From contig JBCBDX010000010.1 of the NCBI GenBank assembly GCA_038529265.1, forward strand, positions 62,001-126,000: 64,000 nucleotides of DNA, written 5' to 3'. Of this stretch, positions 1 through 8,597 are shown piece by piece. The notes under the pieces are model-generated. The model was not told the origin of the DNA. It saw only the letters and a program-made list of their open reading frames with translations, and searched no databases. A program made the translations under genes and the position numbers. Source of the stretch: JBCBDX01 sp038529265 (GTDB taxonomy: Bacteria > Pseudomonadota > Alphaproteobacteria > Rhizobiales > Rhizobiaceae). Positions within the stretch are counted from its first letter, which is position 1, and each line of letters begins with the position of its first letter.

Positions 1-36
1 TTTCCAACTTCCGCAATTCCGCAGGCTTTGGCAAAA

Positions 37-693
37 ATGCGGAGAAATCCTAAGCGCGTGCTCGCCTTTTTGGGCGCTGTTGCGCTTATCATTGCCGCAT
101 GCGTCGCTGCAAAACACTTCGCAGTCTGGATGGTTGATCAGCTTCCGACAGCTCATGCAATCTGCAAAACCATGGTTCATAATACGATCATCGCTGCGGC
201 GACGCTTGCTCATATGAGCCTAATGGCATTTCCATTTGTACCGGGTGCTGAAATCGGTTTGGCCATGATGATTTCGCTTGGCGGGACATATGCGCCCCTC
301 GTTTATCTGAGCACCGTAGCAGCACTCTGCTTGGCTTTTCTTGCCGGTAGGCTGATCCCTGAGGATAGCCTCGCACGCATCTTTTTGAAGTTCGGAATGG
401 TTCGGGCTGCTGAACTGATTGCCAGGCTTCGCGACTGCCAGCCACAGGAGAGGTTGGGTCTCTTGATGGGGCAGGCGGGGTCAAAACGCTTCACAGCTTT
501 CCTTTTGAAGAACCGTTGTGTCGCTCTGATGGCCGCTCTTAACACGCCCGGTAATGCGCTGATCGGTGGTGGGGGCGGAATTTGCCTTGTTGCCGGATGC
601 AGTCGATTGATATCGTTTCCTGTCTTTCTGATTTGCGCGGCAATAGCAGTGGCACCGGTGCCGTTGGTTTTCTTCCTGATCGCAATCATGTAA
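37..693 (+). CDS. Integral membrane protein, possibly VTT/TVP38-like
   Basis: A hydrophobic protein of about 218 residues whose exact function I do not recognise. A first membrane helix covers roughly residues 10-27, and further hydrophobic segments lie near 50-75, 88-106 and the last 40 residues. Two motifs, FPFVPGAEIGLAM and NTPGNALIGGGGG, resemble the proline/glycine re-entrant loops of the VTT (DedA/TVP38) fold, which is the basis for the tentative family. The ATG at 37 has no clear ribosome binding site and the frame is open to the left edge of the window, so the true start may lie outside it. It converges on the DapA-family gene and gives no pathway clue. Confidence 0.5.
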   Translation: MRRNPKRVLAFLGAVALIIAACVAAKHFAVWMVDQLPTAHAICKTMVHNTIIAAATLAHMSLMAFPFVPGAEIGLAMMISLGGTYAPLVYLSTVAALCLAFLAGRLIPEDSLARIFLKFGMVRAAELIARLRDCQPQERLGLLMGQAGSKRFTAFLLKNRCVALMAALNTPGNALIGGGGGICLVAGCSRLISFPVFLICAAIAVAPVPLVFFLIAIM

Positions 694-734
694 ACGGCAT
701 TCAGGCCGTAGCTCTTGCGGGCCGACTTAAGAGT

Positions 735-1652
735 TCACAGCCCCAGTTCGCGCAGTCGCTGCTTTTGGCGACTGGCCAGAGCATCGATTTCGTTGATCGT
801 TTGTAGTGATAACGAGCCGCCCGGCTTCCTCAATGTTGGGTGTTTAATGATGCCTTGTTGAGCCAGCGAGTGCTTGCGAATGGCCAAGCCCAAGCCAGGT
901 TGTGCCTCATAGCGGATCATCGGCATGTAAGCGTCGAAAATATCGCGGGCACGCTCCAGATTGTCTGCGTTAAACGCTTCGATCACCTGCCGCATCATTT
1001 CCGGATAACCGAAGCCAGTCATGGCACCATCGGCGCCCCGGATCATTTCTTCGAGCAGATACATGCCGCCATTGCCGCACAGTATTGAAATGCGCCGCGA
1101 ACCGGCGTCAGACGCTTTGCGCAGCGCTGAGATTTTCTCCAGTCCCGGCCAATCCTCATGCTTGAGCATGACGCAGGTCGGGCAATCATTGATGATCTTC
1201 AGGATAACAGACGTTGATATCTGAACGCCGGTTGCCAGCGGGAAATCTTGAAGCACAAAAGGTAGTTTGCCGAGCGTTTCGGCTGTGTTGTGGAAGTAGT
1301 CAACAATCTGCGTGTCCGTTTTCAGGCCCATGGGTGGCGCAACCATCACGCCTTTTGCTCCCAGGTTCATTGCCTCTTCGGCAAGTGCACTCATTGCGGC
1401 GAAACCTGGTGAAGAAACGCCGACCACAACAGGAACCGTGCTACGTGCCGTCACGCGCTTGATGATGGATATGGATTCTGATGCAGACAGTTTGCCAGCC
1501 TCGCCCATCATTCCAAGAATAGTCAGCCCGCTCGCGCCGCGCTCAATATAGGTGTCGATCAGCTTATCAAGACTTTCAAAGTCCAGTGCACCATCAGGCA
1601 GGAATGGTGTTGCAGCGATGGTGAAGACACCCTTGGCGGTTTCATCGAGCAT
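735..1652 (-). CDS. DapA-family (dihydrodipicolinate synthase/N-acetylneuraminate lyase) aldolase
   Basis: A 305-residue class I aldolase-type TIM barrel of the DHDPS/NAL family, which usually runs about 290-310 residues. The N-terminal block GVFTIAATPF and the motif GMMGEAGKL match the family's substrate carboxylate loop (GTTGE in DapA). The Schiff-base lysine is probably in VMLKHEDWPG. The usual YNxP motif carrying the catalytic tyrosine is replaced by QDFP, so this is unlikely to be true DapA and more likely a lyase or dehydratase for another keto acid. The ATG at 1652 follows an AGGTGA site and overlaps the end of the hydantoinase gene by 11 bases, so the two genes form an operon. The actual substrate cannot be read from sequence. 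Confidence 0.8.
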   Translation of the reverse strand: MLDETAKGVFTIAATPFLPDGALDFESLDKLIDTYIERGASGLTILGMMGEAGKLSASESISIIKRVTARSTVPVVVGVSSPGFAAMSALAEEAMNLGAKGVMVAPPMGLKTDTQIVDYFHNTAETLGKLPFVLQDFPLATGVQISTSVILKIINDCPTCVMLKHEDWPGLEKISALRKASDAGSRRISILCGNGGMYLLEEMIRGADGAMTGFGYPEMMRQVIEAFNADNLERARDIFDAYMPMIRYEAQPGLGLAIRKHSLAQQGIIKHPTLRKPGGSLSLQTINEIDALASRQKQRLRELGL

Positions 1653-3066
1653 GGTCACCTCGCTTTCGTAACTTGGTCGCAAGTTCCGGTCGATCTATCC
1701 ATCGACCGTCGCCCGGCTTGCCAAAAAAAGCGCTATCTTTAACCAGACACTGACCGCGAAGGAACACCTGTTCGGGCCATCCGGTCACGCTATAATTTTC
1801 CCACGGATTGTAGCCTGCATTATCGTGCAGATCGTCAGCACCATAGCTGACGGTCTTTGTTGGGTTCCAAACAACAATGTCTGCATCCATGCCTTCAGCG
1901 ATGCTTCCCTTGTTCGTCAGGCCGTAAATGCGCGCTGGGGCCGTCGATGTCATTTCTACAAAAGCTTCAGGTCCACCACGATTTTTTGTTACAATAGCAT
2001 CGAAAAGAAGTGGCAACCGCGTTTCCAAGCCGGGCAGTCCGTTGGCGATTTCATGAAAGCCAGGGTTTGGACCTGCTGAGAGTTTGCCGGTTTCGTCAAA
2101 CCGGTAGGGGGCATGATCGGAAGAGATGAGGCTGATGCTCCCGTCGTCCAATGCTGCCCATAGCGCGTCCTGATCACGTGGCGTGCGTTGCGGCGGCGAA
2201 CACATCCATTTGGCGCCCTCAAGTCCGGGTTTGTCCAAAGCGCGCTCAGTCATGAAGAGATAGTGGGGACATGTCTCAGCCCAAACCGGCGCACCGCGTG
2301 CCTGCGCCGCTTTTACGACGGCAGCGCCTTCAAGCGTCGAGATGTGAAACAGCATCACTGGCTGATCGATATATTCGGCAAAGCGGCAAATGCGTTCAAC
2401 TGCTTCGATTTCTGCCATACGAGGGCGTGAGGGTGCATGATCAGCTGGTGAGGTGCGTCCTTTGCTGATGAGATCCTGCTTGGCTTGCGCAATGATTGCA
2501 TCATTTTCAGCATGGACGCAGACCAGCGCGCCGCTTTGCCTGGCGAGCCGAAAAATCCGCAGCAATTGTGAATCGTTCAGCTGGATATTGTAGGTTGTGA
2601 AGACTTTGACGGATCGATGCCCGGCGCTGATCAGGGACGCCAGGTCATCTTCAAAGTTGGCAACTTCAGTATCTGTCAGCGTTATGTGAAACGCGTAGTC
2701 GATCATTGCACCTCTGGATGCACGCGCCACATAATCGGTTACCGTTTCCGATAGCGTTTGACCGCTGGCTTGAGCGGCAAAAGAAATCACGCTTGTCGTC
2801 CCGCCTAGTGCCGCGGACTTGGTTGCCGTTTCAAACGTATCAGCGTTCCAAAGACCCATGCCAGACATTTGTTCGATGTGAGCATGTGGATCAACGCCTC
2901 CAGGCATCACCCATTTTCCGTTCGCGGAAATCCGCTCCTTTGCATTGGCAATGGGTTTTCCGACTGAGACAATTGTGCCGTTTGCGATCGCTATGTCGCC
3001 CTCAATAACACCTTGCGGCGTAACGACTTTTCCCCCTTGGATGGCAAGCTCGATCCCGTCGATCAT
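1642..3066 (-). CDS. Dihydropyrimidinase / D-hydantoinase family amidohydrolase
   Basis: A 474-residue cyclic amidohydrolase, the normal length for hydantoinase/dihydropyrimidinase enzymes, which open five- or six-membered cyclic ureides. Binuclear metal ligands are visible in order: HAH in GVDPHAHIEQM, the likely carbamylated lysine in RSVKVFTTYN, the histidines of VCVHAEND and LFHIST, and the aspartate of SSDHAPY. PPQRTPRDQ and GFHEIANGLPGLETRLP are typical of the family. The frame extends 28 codons upstream, but the ATG at 3066 follows a GGGCGGAAG site and gives the usual N-terminus. It is cotranscribed with a DapA-like lyase, and the divergent promoter carries a predicted LacI operator. 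The natural substrate is unknown. Confidence 0.85.
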   Translation of the reverse strand: MIDGIELAIQGGKVVTPQGVIEGDIAIANGTIVSVGKPIANAKERISANGKWVMPGGVDPHAHIEQMSGMGLWNADTFETATKSAALGGTTSVISFAAQASGQTLSETVTDYVARASRGAMIDYAFHITLTDTEVANFEDDLASLISAGHRSVKVFTTYNIQLNDSQLLRIFRLARQSGALVCVHAENDAIIAQAKQDLISKGRTSPADHAPSRPRMAEIEAVERICRFAEYIDQPVMLFHISTLEGAAVVKAAQARGAPVWAETCPHYLFMTERALDKPGLEGAKWMCSPPQRTPRDQDALWAALDDGSISLISSDHAPYRFDETGKLSAGPNPGFHEIANGLPGLETRLPLLFDAIVTKNRGGPEAFVEMTSTAPARIYGLTNKGSIAEGMDADIVVWNPTKTVSYGADDLHDNAGYNPWENYSVTGWPEQVFLRGQCLVKDSAFFGKPGDGRWIDRPELATKLRKRGDHAR

Positions 3067-3165
3067 AGACTTCCGCCCTTTGCTGGTTTCGTCACTGCCG
3101 AACAACATGCCCAACTTTGCAGTTTGTGCAAATTGGATTGCAAACTTCACATGGCGATTTCATAA

Positions 3166-3179
3166 TTTGCGCGCGTAAA
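3166..3179. promoter_or_regulatory. Predicted LacI operator 1 (hydantoinase/lacI divergent promoter)
   Basis: TTTGCGCGCGTAAA differs at one base from the perfect 14-base palindrome TTTACGCGCGTAAA at 4266-4279. It lies 41 bases before the GTG of the LacI gene and 99 bases before the hydantoinase ATG. A central CG within a 14-base dyad is typical of LacI/PurR-type operators. The position suggests autoregulation, and possibly control of the hydantoinase operon as well. Confidence 0.75.
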
Positions 3180-3220
3180 GCTTATATGTTTCATTGTAAG
3201 TAGCAGTAGCTAGGTGTGTC

Positions 3221-4255
3221 GTGGCGGAAACCATCAAAATCAGAAACATGGAAGAGTTTGCGGAGGCCAGCGGCTTGTCGCGACCAACCGTATCAAAATT
3301 CTTCAATGATCCCGATAGCGTGCGTCCTGCGACGCGCAAGAGAATCGAAGAAGCGCTCAAGCGTTATGACTACCGTCCGAACATTTATGCCATCAATCAG
3401 AACAGACGGCTCACCAAGACTATCGGAATTGTGGTTCCGTATCTGTCGGATCCGTTCTTTGGCGAAATCACGCGGGTATTGGAGGCAAAGTGTATCGAAG
3501 CTGGTTACTCTGCTTCATTGTTTAGCTCAAACGGATCGCATGAACGCGAAAGCAAGGTTTTTGACACGCTACGTTCGATGAAGCCAACCGGGGTGTTATT
3601 GGCGCCGCTTGGGCGTTTGTCAGATCAAGACGCCGTTGCAAGTTTTTGCCAAGACGTGCCAACGGTCCTTTTCGACAGTAATATCAATGATGTAGGGCGC
3701 GCTTTCATCGGGTCCGATAATGCGCAGTTTACGGCATTGATGGTCGAGTATCTTTATCGCAGTGGGGAACCGCCGACCTTCCTGGAAATGAAGACGCCGC
3801 CCAATCCGAATGCGCGCAAGCGCCGTCAGGGCTATATCATGGCTATGGAGAACCATGGTTTGGAACCGTTTATCATCCAAATTGAAGGTGAGGGCTGGGC
3901 GCTTGAAGACATCGGTCTTCAAGGCGGACTGCACACACTGCGATCCGGCGCGCTGAAGACCAAAACCGTACTTTGCAGCAATGACCGTTTGGCCATCGGG
4001 TTCTTGGCCGCCTGTCACCAAGAGGGGTTGAAGGTTGGGCTAGAGGATGATGCGGACATACGGGTTGCTGGACAGGATGATCATCCATTTTCGCGTTACA
4101 CCTACCCGCCGCTGACGACCATTGCACAGGATTATGACGCGATATCGCGGTGGGCATTGGATACGCTTTTGGCGCTTGTTGACGATGAGAAGGCATCTGG
4201 AACCCGCCCGGACACCTTATTTCAAGGGCGTTTGGTGATGAGAAAATCTGCTTGA
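3221..4255 (+). CDS. LacI family transcriptional regulator, predicted repressor of the polyol operon
   Basis: A 344-residue LacI/GalR-type protein. The N-terminal helix-turn-helix (about residues 9-30, EFAEASGLSRPTVSKFFNDP) is followed by the hinge region and a periplasmic-binding-protein-like sensor domain (TIGIVVPYLSDPFFGEI, VAGQDDHPFSRYTYPPLTT). It starts with GTG. The gene sits between the divergent hydantoinase operon and the sorbitol/mannitol ABC operon, and matching palindromes occur upstream of both it and the first ABC gene. The inducer is therefore probably a polyol or related sugar. This role follows from neighbourhood and operator matches and is not proven. Confidence 0.9.
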   Translation: MAETIKIRNMEEFAEASGLSRPTVSKFFNDPDSVRPATRKRIEEALKRYDYRPNIYAINQNRRLTKTIGIVVPYLSDPFFGEITRVLEAKCIEAGYSASLFSSNGSHERESKVFDTLRSMKPTGVLLAPLGRLSDQDAVASFCQDVPTVLFDSNINDVGRAFIGSDNAQFTALMVEYLYRSGEPPTFLEMKTPPNPNARKRRQGYIMAMENHGLEPFIIQIEGEGWALEDIGLQGGLHTLRSGALKTKTVLCSNDRLAIGFLAACHQEGLKVGLEDDADIRVAGQDDHPFSRYTYPPLTTIAQDYDAISRWALDTLLALVDDEKASGTRPDTLFQGRLVMRKSA

Positions 4256-4265
4256 TCATTTTTTC

Positions 4266-4279
4266 TTTACGCGCGTAAA
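4266..4279. promoter_or_regulatory. Predicted LacI operator 2 (polyol ABC operon promoter)
   Basis: TTTACGCGCGTAAA is a perfect 14-base palindrome, 66 bases before the binding-protein ATG and just after the LacI stop codon. It matches the site at 3166-3179 with one mismatch. Paired sites flanking the regulator gene support assigning both to the product of that gene. Confidence 0.8.
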
Positions 4280-4345
4280 AAATATATTGACCGCGCGACT
4301 TTCCCATGTTTTGCTCCCGACACATCCAACTAGGGAGGAAAGAGG

Positions 4346-5638
4346 ATGCTCTCCAAGAAAGTTCTTGGCCTCACGACGGCAATGGCCGTTGTGGCAACAG
4401 GTGCAATGGCGGCAAGCCATTCCAAATCGTTGACGATCGCGATCGTGAACAATGGCCACATGATCAACATGCAGAAAGTTGCAGAAGCTTACACCGCTGA
4501 GACTGGTGTTGAGCTTAACTGGGTTTCACTTGAAGAAGGTGTGCTTCGCGAGCAGGTCACATCTGACACAGCAACCGGCGGCGGCCAGTACGACATCATC
4601 AACATCGGCATGCAGGAAGCGCCAATTTGGGGTGCTGCGGGCTGGATTGAGCCGCTTGAGTTTGGCGCTGACTATGATGTTGACGACATGCTGCCAGCAA
4701 TTCGCAACGGTCTGTCACACGAAGGCACACTTTATGCAGCACCGTTTTACGGCGAATCCTCCATGGTTATGTACCGTAAGGATCTGATGGACGCGGCCGG
4801 TGTTTCAGTCGCTGACAATGACAGCTGGGATAACATCAAGGCAGCCGCTGCTGCAGTCCATGATCCAGACAATGGTGTTTATGGTGCATGCTTGCGCGGT
4901 AAGCCGGGTTGGGGCGACAACATGGCGTTCATCACAACAATGGTGAACTCCTTCGGTGGCGCTTGGTTTGATGCTGATTTCCGTCCAACACTGGATTCCG
5001 ATGAATGGAAAGCTGCGATCAACTTCTACGTTGATCTACTTGGCACTTATGGCCCTCCCGGCTCTGAAGGTAATTCATTCAACGAAATCCTAGCCCTCTA
5101 CAACGAAGGTAAGTGCGGCATGTGGATTGATGCCACAATCGCTGCTTCCTTCCTTGAAGTTGACGGTGTTGCATACGCTCAGTCACCAAATGCTGGTAAT
5201 CCGGTTGGTGCCAACTGGCTGTGGGCTTGGGCAATGGCTGTTCCCGCGGGCACAGACAATGCAGATGAAGCAAAGGCGTTCATCGAGTGGGCAACATCAA
5301 AGGATTACATCCTTGCTGTCGCCAACCATCCTGAGTTTGGCTGGGGCTCAGTGCCAACAGGTACACGTTCGTCAACCTATGCCTACCCAGAGTTCAAAGC
5401 TGCTGCAGGGTTTGCAGCTGCTGAGATGGCTGCCATCGAGTCTGCGGCACCAGAAGCAACAGACCTGAAGCCATATGTCGGTGTTCAGTTTGCTGCGATC
5501 CCTGAGTTCCCTGAAGTGGGCAGCGCAGTGGCGCAGGAAATGGCTGCGGCTTTGTCGGGTGCCAAATCTGTTGATGATGCGCTCGCGGCATCACAGGCTG
5601 CTGCCGATGCGATCATGAAAGAAGCCGGTTACTACTAA
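4346..5638 (+). CDS. smoE: Sorbitol/mannitol-type ABC transporter substrate-binding protein
   Basis: A 430-residue periplasmic binding protein of the extracellular solute-binding family 1. A signal peptide of about 22 residues ends at AMAAS. The mature part shows SLTIAIVNNGHMINMQK, YAAPFYGESSMVMYRKDL and a C-terminal YVGVQFAAIPEFPEVG stretch, as seen in polyol binding proteins. The ATG follows AGGGAGGAAAG at a good distance. It heads an operon with two permeases, an ATPase, a sorbitol dehydrogenase and a mannitol dehydrogenase, the smoEFGKS-mtlK order known from Rhodobacter. The substrate is inferred mainly from those enzymes. Confidence 0.88.
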   Translation: MLSKKVLGLTTAMAVVATGAMAASHSKSLTIAIVNNGHMINMQKVAEAYTAETGVELNWVSLEEGVLREQVTSDTATGGGQYDIINIGMQEAPIWGAAGWIEPLEFGADYDVDDMLPAIRNGLSHEGTLYAAPFYGESSMVMYRKDLMDAAGVSVADNDSWDNIKAAAAAVHDPDNGVYGACLRGKPGWGDNMAFITTMVNSFGGAWFDADFRPTLDSDEWKAAINFYVDLLGTYGPPGSEGNSFNEILALYNEGKCGMWIDATIAASFLEVDGVAYAQSPNAGNPVGANWLWAWAMAVPAGTDNADEAKAFIEWATSKDYILAVANHPEFGWGSVPTGTRSSTYAYPEFKAAAGFAAAEMAAIESAAPEATDLKPYVGVQFAAIPEFPEVGSAVAQEMAAALSGAKSVDDALAASQAAADAIMKEAGYY

Positions 5639-5654
5639 GTATCGGCCTCCCAGA

Positions 5655-5687
5655 CGGAAGGCCCAATCCATGAATTTGGGCCTTCCG
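5655..5687 (+). terminator. Intercistronic stem-loop after the binding-protein gene
   Basis: A perfect 12-base-pair stem (CGGAAGGCCCAA at 5655-5666 with its complement at 5676-5687) with a 9-base loop. No T-run follows, so it is more likely a 3'-end stabiliser or partial attenuator giving more binding-protein than permease message. Comparable hairpins occur after the binding-protein genes near 21950 and 32630. Confidence 0.75.
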
Positions 5688-5790
5688 AATTATGACCCTT
5701 GGCGTGATCGGAACTGACGCCAACGACCCAAACAAACCTTTTCATCGTAACCTAGATGGCGAAACAACGATTCGCCGGGACGGTATACTC

Positions 5791-6729
5791 ATGTCCAACA
5801 GAACGCTTCCCCGCCTTCTTCAGACACCAGCGGTTGTGCTGCTTTTGATCTGGATGCTCGTACCGTTGAGCATGACGCTCTACTTCTCGTTCATCCGTTA
5901 CGTTCTGAACAGCCTTCGTCGTCCGGAGTGGACAACCCCTTCCATCAGCAACTGGCGTGGCTTTGGGAACTACGAGTTTGTGTTGAACTCAAAAGACTTC
6001 CTGTTTGCTATTCAAAACAGCTTGATGATCGTCGGCAGTATCCTTTTTTGCACCGTTATCCTTGGCATTGCGATTGCTGTCCTTATCAACAAAGCATTTC
6101 CGGGACGCGGTATTGTGCGGGTGTTGTTGATTTCACCTTTCTTCGTCATGCCCGCCGTCAACGCTGTTTTATGGATCAATATGATCCTTGATCCGGTTCT
6201 TGGCCTACAAGGTATCGCTGTCGGTGGGATCAACGACTTGATCGCGGCCATGAAGGATGCGCCACTTGTGGGTTGGTTCTTCTCGCTTTGGCCAACGCTC
6301 GAACCGATTTCGTTCAGAGCAACTCAGACTTCCGCCATCGCCGTGATCATCATGGTCACATGGCAATGGACGCCATTTGCTGTGCTTATTTTCATGACCT
6401 CTTTGCAGTCAGAAGATCAGCAGCAAAAAGAAGCTGCGGTCTTGGACGGGGCCAGCACCTGGTCGCAGTTCCGGTTCCTGACGCTGCCACATCTTGGCCG
6501 TCCGATTGCAATCGTTGTCATGATCCAGGCTATCTTTCACCTGTCGCTTTACGCGGAGATCGAGATTGTAAGCCGCGGCAACGGGAACAAAAACCTTCCC
6601 TATCTGATCGGCGAGTTTGCCAACAATAACATCGGCGCTGCCAGCGCCACGGGCATCTTCGCGGTCATTTTGGCCAATATTGTCGCGATCTTCCTTTTGC
6701 GGATGATCGGCAAGACATTGATGGATTGA
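5791..6729 (+). CDS. smoF: Polyol ABC transporter permease
   Basis: A 312-residue inner-membrane permease of the MalF-like binding-protein-dependent family. The N-terminus TPAVVLLLIWMLVPLSMTLY is the first membrane helix, and the ATPase-contact (EAA) loop appears as EAAVLDGASTWSQFRFLTLP. The frame is open from an ATG at 5692, but that would add a non-family leader of 33 residues that starts immediately after the hairpin at 5655-5687. The ATG at 5791 gives the expected N-terminus, though its ribosome binding site is weak. It is cotranscribed with the second permease and the ATPase. Confidence 0.87.
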   Translation: MSNRTLPRLLQTPAVVLLLIWMLVPLSMTLYFSFIRYVLNSLRRPEWTTPSISNWRGFGNYEFVLNSKDFLFAIQNSLMIVGSILFCTVILGIAIAVLINKAFPGRGIVRVLLISPFFVMPAVNAVLWINMILDPVLGLQGIAVGGINDLIAAMKDAPLVGWFFSLWPTLEPISFRATQTSAIAVIIMVTWQWTPFAVLIFMTSLQSEDQQQKEAAVLDGASTWSQFRFLTLPHLGRPIAIVVMIQAIFHLSLYAEIEIVSRGNGNKNLPYLIGEFANNNIGAASATGIFAVILANIVAIFLLRMIGKTLMD

Positions 6730-6743
6730 GGAGCACTGAACCA

Positions 6744-7580
6744 ATGGCAATTGTTGCACAATCCACTAAAGCCGGGCGTATCAGTCGCGCCACGATGGCA
6801 TGGGCAGTGGGGCTTGTCTTCTTCTTCCCGATCTTCTGGATGGTTTTGACCAGCTTCAAGACCGATGCAGATGCGGTGAAGCCGGAGTTCCTGCTGTTCT
6901 TCACGCCGACGCTCGAGAACTATACGAACATGACCGAGAACTATGACTATTGGCGCTTTGCGATCAATTCGGTCATCACCTCGGTCTTTGCGACGGCCTT
7001 CTGCCTCGTGGTCGGCATTCCATGTGCCTATGCTATGGCGTTCAATCCGACGCGGCGTACAAAAGATGTCTTGATGTGGATGCTCTCCACCAAGATGCTT
7101 CCGGCGGCGGCGGTTCTTTATCCGATGACGTTTCTGACCAAGAACTTCCTCGGAATATTCGACACGCATTTCCTGCTCATTCTGGTCCTGTGCCTGATCA
7201 ATCTACCGATCGCGGTCTGGATGCTGTTCACCTACTTCAAAGAGATTCCCAAGGAGATCATTGAAGCAGGCCAGATGGACGGCGTGACGACCTGGGGTGA
7301 GGTCAAGGAAATCCTTGTTCCGCTCGCATGGGGTGGCATTGCTTCAACGGCACTCCTGATTTTCATTTTCTGCTGGAACGAAGCCTATTGGACCGTTCGC
7401 CTGACAACGACCGATGCGGCGACACTATCCAAGCTTATCGAAGGCAACCGCGCGCCGGAGGGACTATTCTTTGGACGCCTGTCTGCCGTCTCTACGGCCG
7501 CCGTCGGTCCGATCATTGTGCTCGGCTGGTTCTGTCAGAAACAACTTGTTCAAGGCCTCACCTTCGGTGCGGTGAAATAG
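6744..7580 (+). CDS. smoG: Polyol ABC transporter permease
   Basis: A 278-residue MalG-type permease with six hydrophobic segments. The EAA-type loop is EAGQMDGVTTWGEVKEILVPL, and the end QLVQGLTFGAVK is typical of the family. The ATG at 6744 is preceded by GAGGAG at good spacing; the open frame starts six codons earlier at a TTG, which I rejected. It pairs with the upstream permease to form the membrane channel and lies 10 bases before the ATPase gene. Confidence 0.9.
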   Translation: MAIVAQSTKAGRISRATMAWAVGLVFFFPIFWMVLTSFKTDADAVKPEFLLFFTPTLENYTNMTENYDYWRFAINSVITSVFATAFCLVVGIPCAYAMAFNPTRRTKDVLMWMLSTKMLPAAAVLYPMTFLTKNFLGIFDTHFLLILVLCLINLPIAVWMLFTYFKEIPKEIIEAGQMDGVTTWGEVKEILVPLAWGGIASTALLIFIFCWNEAYWTVRLTTTDAATLSKLIEGNRAPEGLFFGRLSAVSTAAVGPIIVLGWFCQKQLVQGLTFGAVK

Positions 7581-7589
7581 GAAAAGACC

Positions 7590-8597
7590 ATGGGACGTAT
7601 CGTTTTAGAAAATGTCACCAAAAGCTTTGGCGAAACGCAAGTCATTCCGCCGATCAACCTGACCATTGAGGAGGGCGAGTTTGCAGTCTTCGTGGGGCCA
7701 TCGGGTTGTGGCAAGTCCACGCTTCTGCGCCTGATTGCGGGCCTTGAAGATACAACGTCGGGCCGCATACTCATCAACGATCAGGATGTGACCGAAGTTT
7801 CACCGTCCAAGCGCGGCTTGGCAATGGTGTTCCAAACCTACGCACTCTACCCACACATGACCGTGCGCAAGAATATTGCATTCCCGATGCGTATGGCAGG
7901 CGTAAGTGAGGCTGAGCAGAATACGCGCATTGACGCGGCTGCAAAAGCGCTGAACCTGACTGACTATCTTGACCGTAAGCCCGGTCAATTGTCGGGCGGC
8001 CAACGCCAACGCGTTGCCATAGGCCGCGCCATCGTTCGCGATCCAACGGCGTTCTTGTTCGACGAGCCGCTTTCCAACCTCGACGCGGCCTTGCGTGTTG
8101 GGATGCGCTTGGAAATCAGCGAAATGCATAATCGTCTGGGTACCACGATGATTTATGTAACGCATGATCAGGTGGAAGCCATGACCATGGCCGACAAGAT
8201 TGTGGTTTTGCAGGCCGGGGTCATTGAACAAGTTGGCTCGCCATTGGAGCTTTATAAAAACCCGCGCAACAAGTTCGTGGCCGGTTTTATCGGCTCACCC
8301 AAGATGAACTTTGTTGAGGGAGAGGAAGCTGGCCGTTTAGGTGGACGTGCCATTGGGGTCCGTCCGGAGCACATTGAAGCGTCAACAAAAGCGAAGAAAG
8401 ACGCTTGGAAGGGTACTGTCGGTGTCGCCGAGCATCTGGGTTCCGATACCTTCATTCACGTGCATGGTATCGAAGGCTGCGATCCTCTAACGGTGCGAAC
8501 GGGTGGAGAGATGAGCGTTTCGCACGGGGACACTGTCTACCTGACGCCGGAAGCCGGTCAGATTCATAAATTTGACGACAAGGGCTTGCGCATCTGA
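7590..8597 (+). CDS. smoK: Polyol ABC transporter ATP-binding protein
   Basis: A 335-residue ATPase of the MalK/UgpC group. Walker A is GPSGCGKSTLLR (about residues 36-47), the signature is LSGGQRQRVAIGRAIV, Walker B is FLFDEPLSNLDA, and the switch histidine is in VTHDQVEAMTM. A C-terminal regulatory TOBE-type domain carries IGVRPEHIE. It powers import through the two preceding permeases. Its stop overlaps the start of the next gene by one base (TGATG), indicating translational coupling to the dehydrogenase. Confidence 0.92.
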   Translation: MGRIVLENVTKSFGETQVIPPINLTIEEGEFAVFVGPSGCGKSTLLRLIAGLEDTTSGRILINDQDVTEVSPSKRGLAMVFQTYALYPHMTVRKNIAFPMRMAGVSEAEQNTRIDAAAKALNLTDYLDRKPGQLSGGQRQRVAIGRAIVRDPTAFLFDEPLSNLDAALRVGMRLEISEMHNRLGTTMIYVTHDQVEAMTMADKIVVLQAGVIEQVGSPLELYKNPRNKFVAGFIGSPKMNFVEGEEAGRLGGRAIGVRPEHIEASTKAKKDAWKGTVGVAEHLGSDTFIHVHGIEGCDPLTVRTGGEMSVSHGDTVYLTPEAGQIHKFDDKGLRI

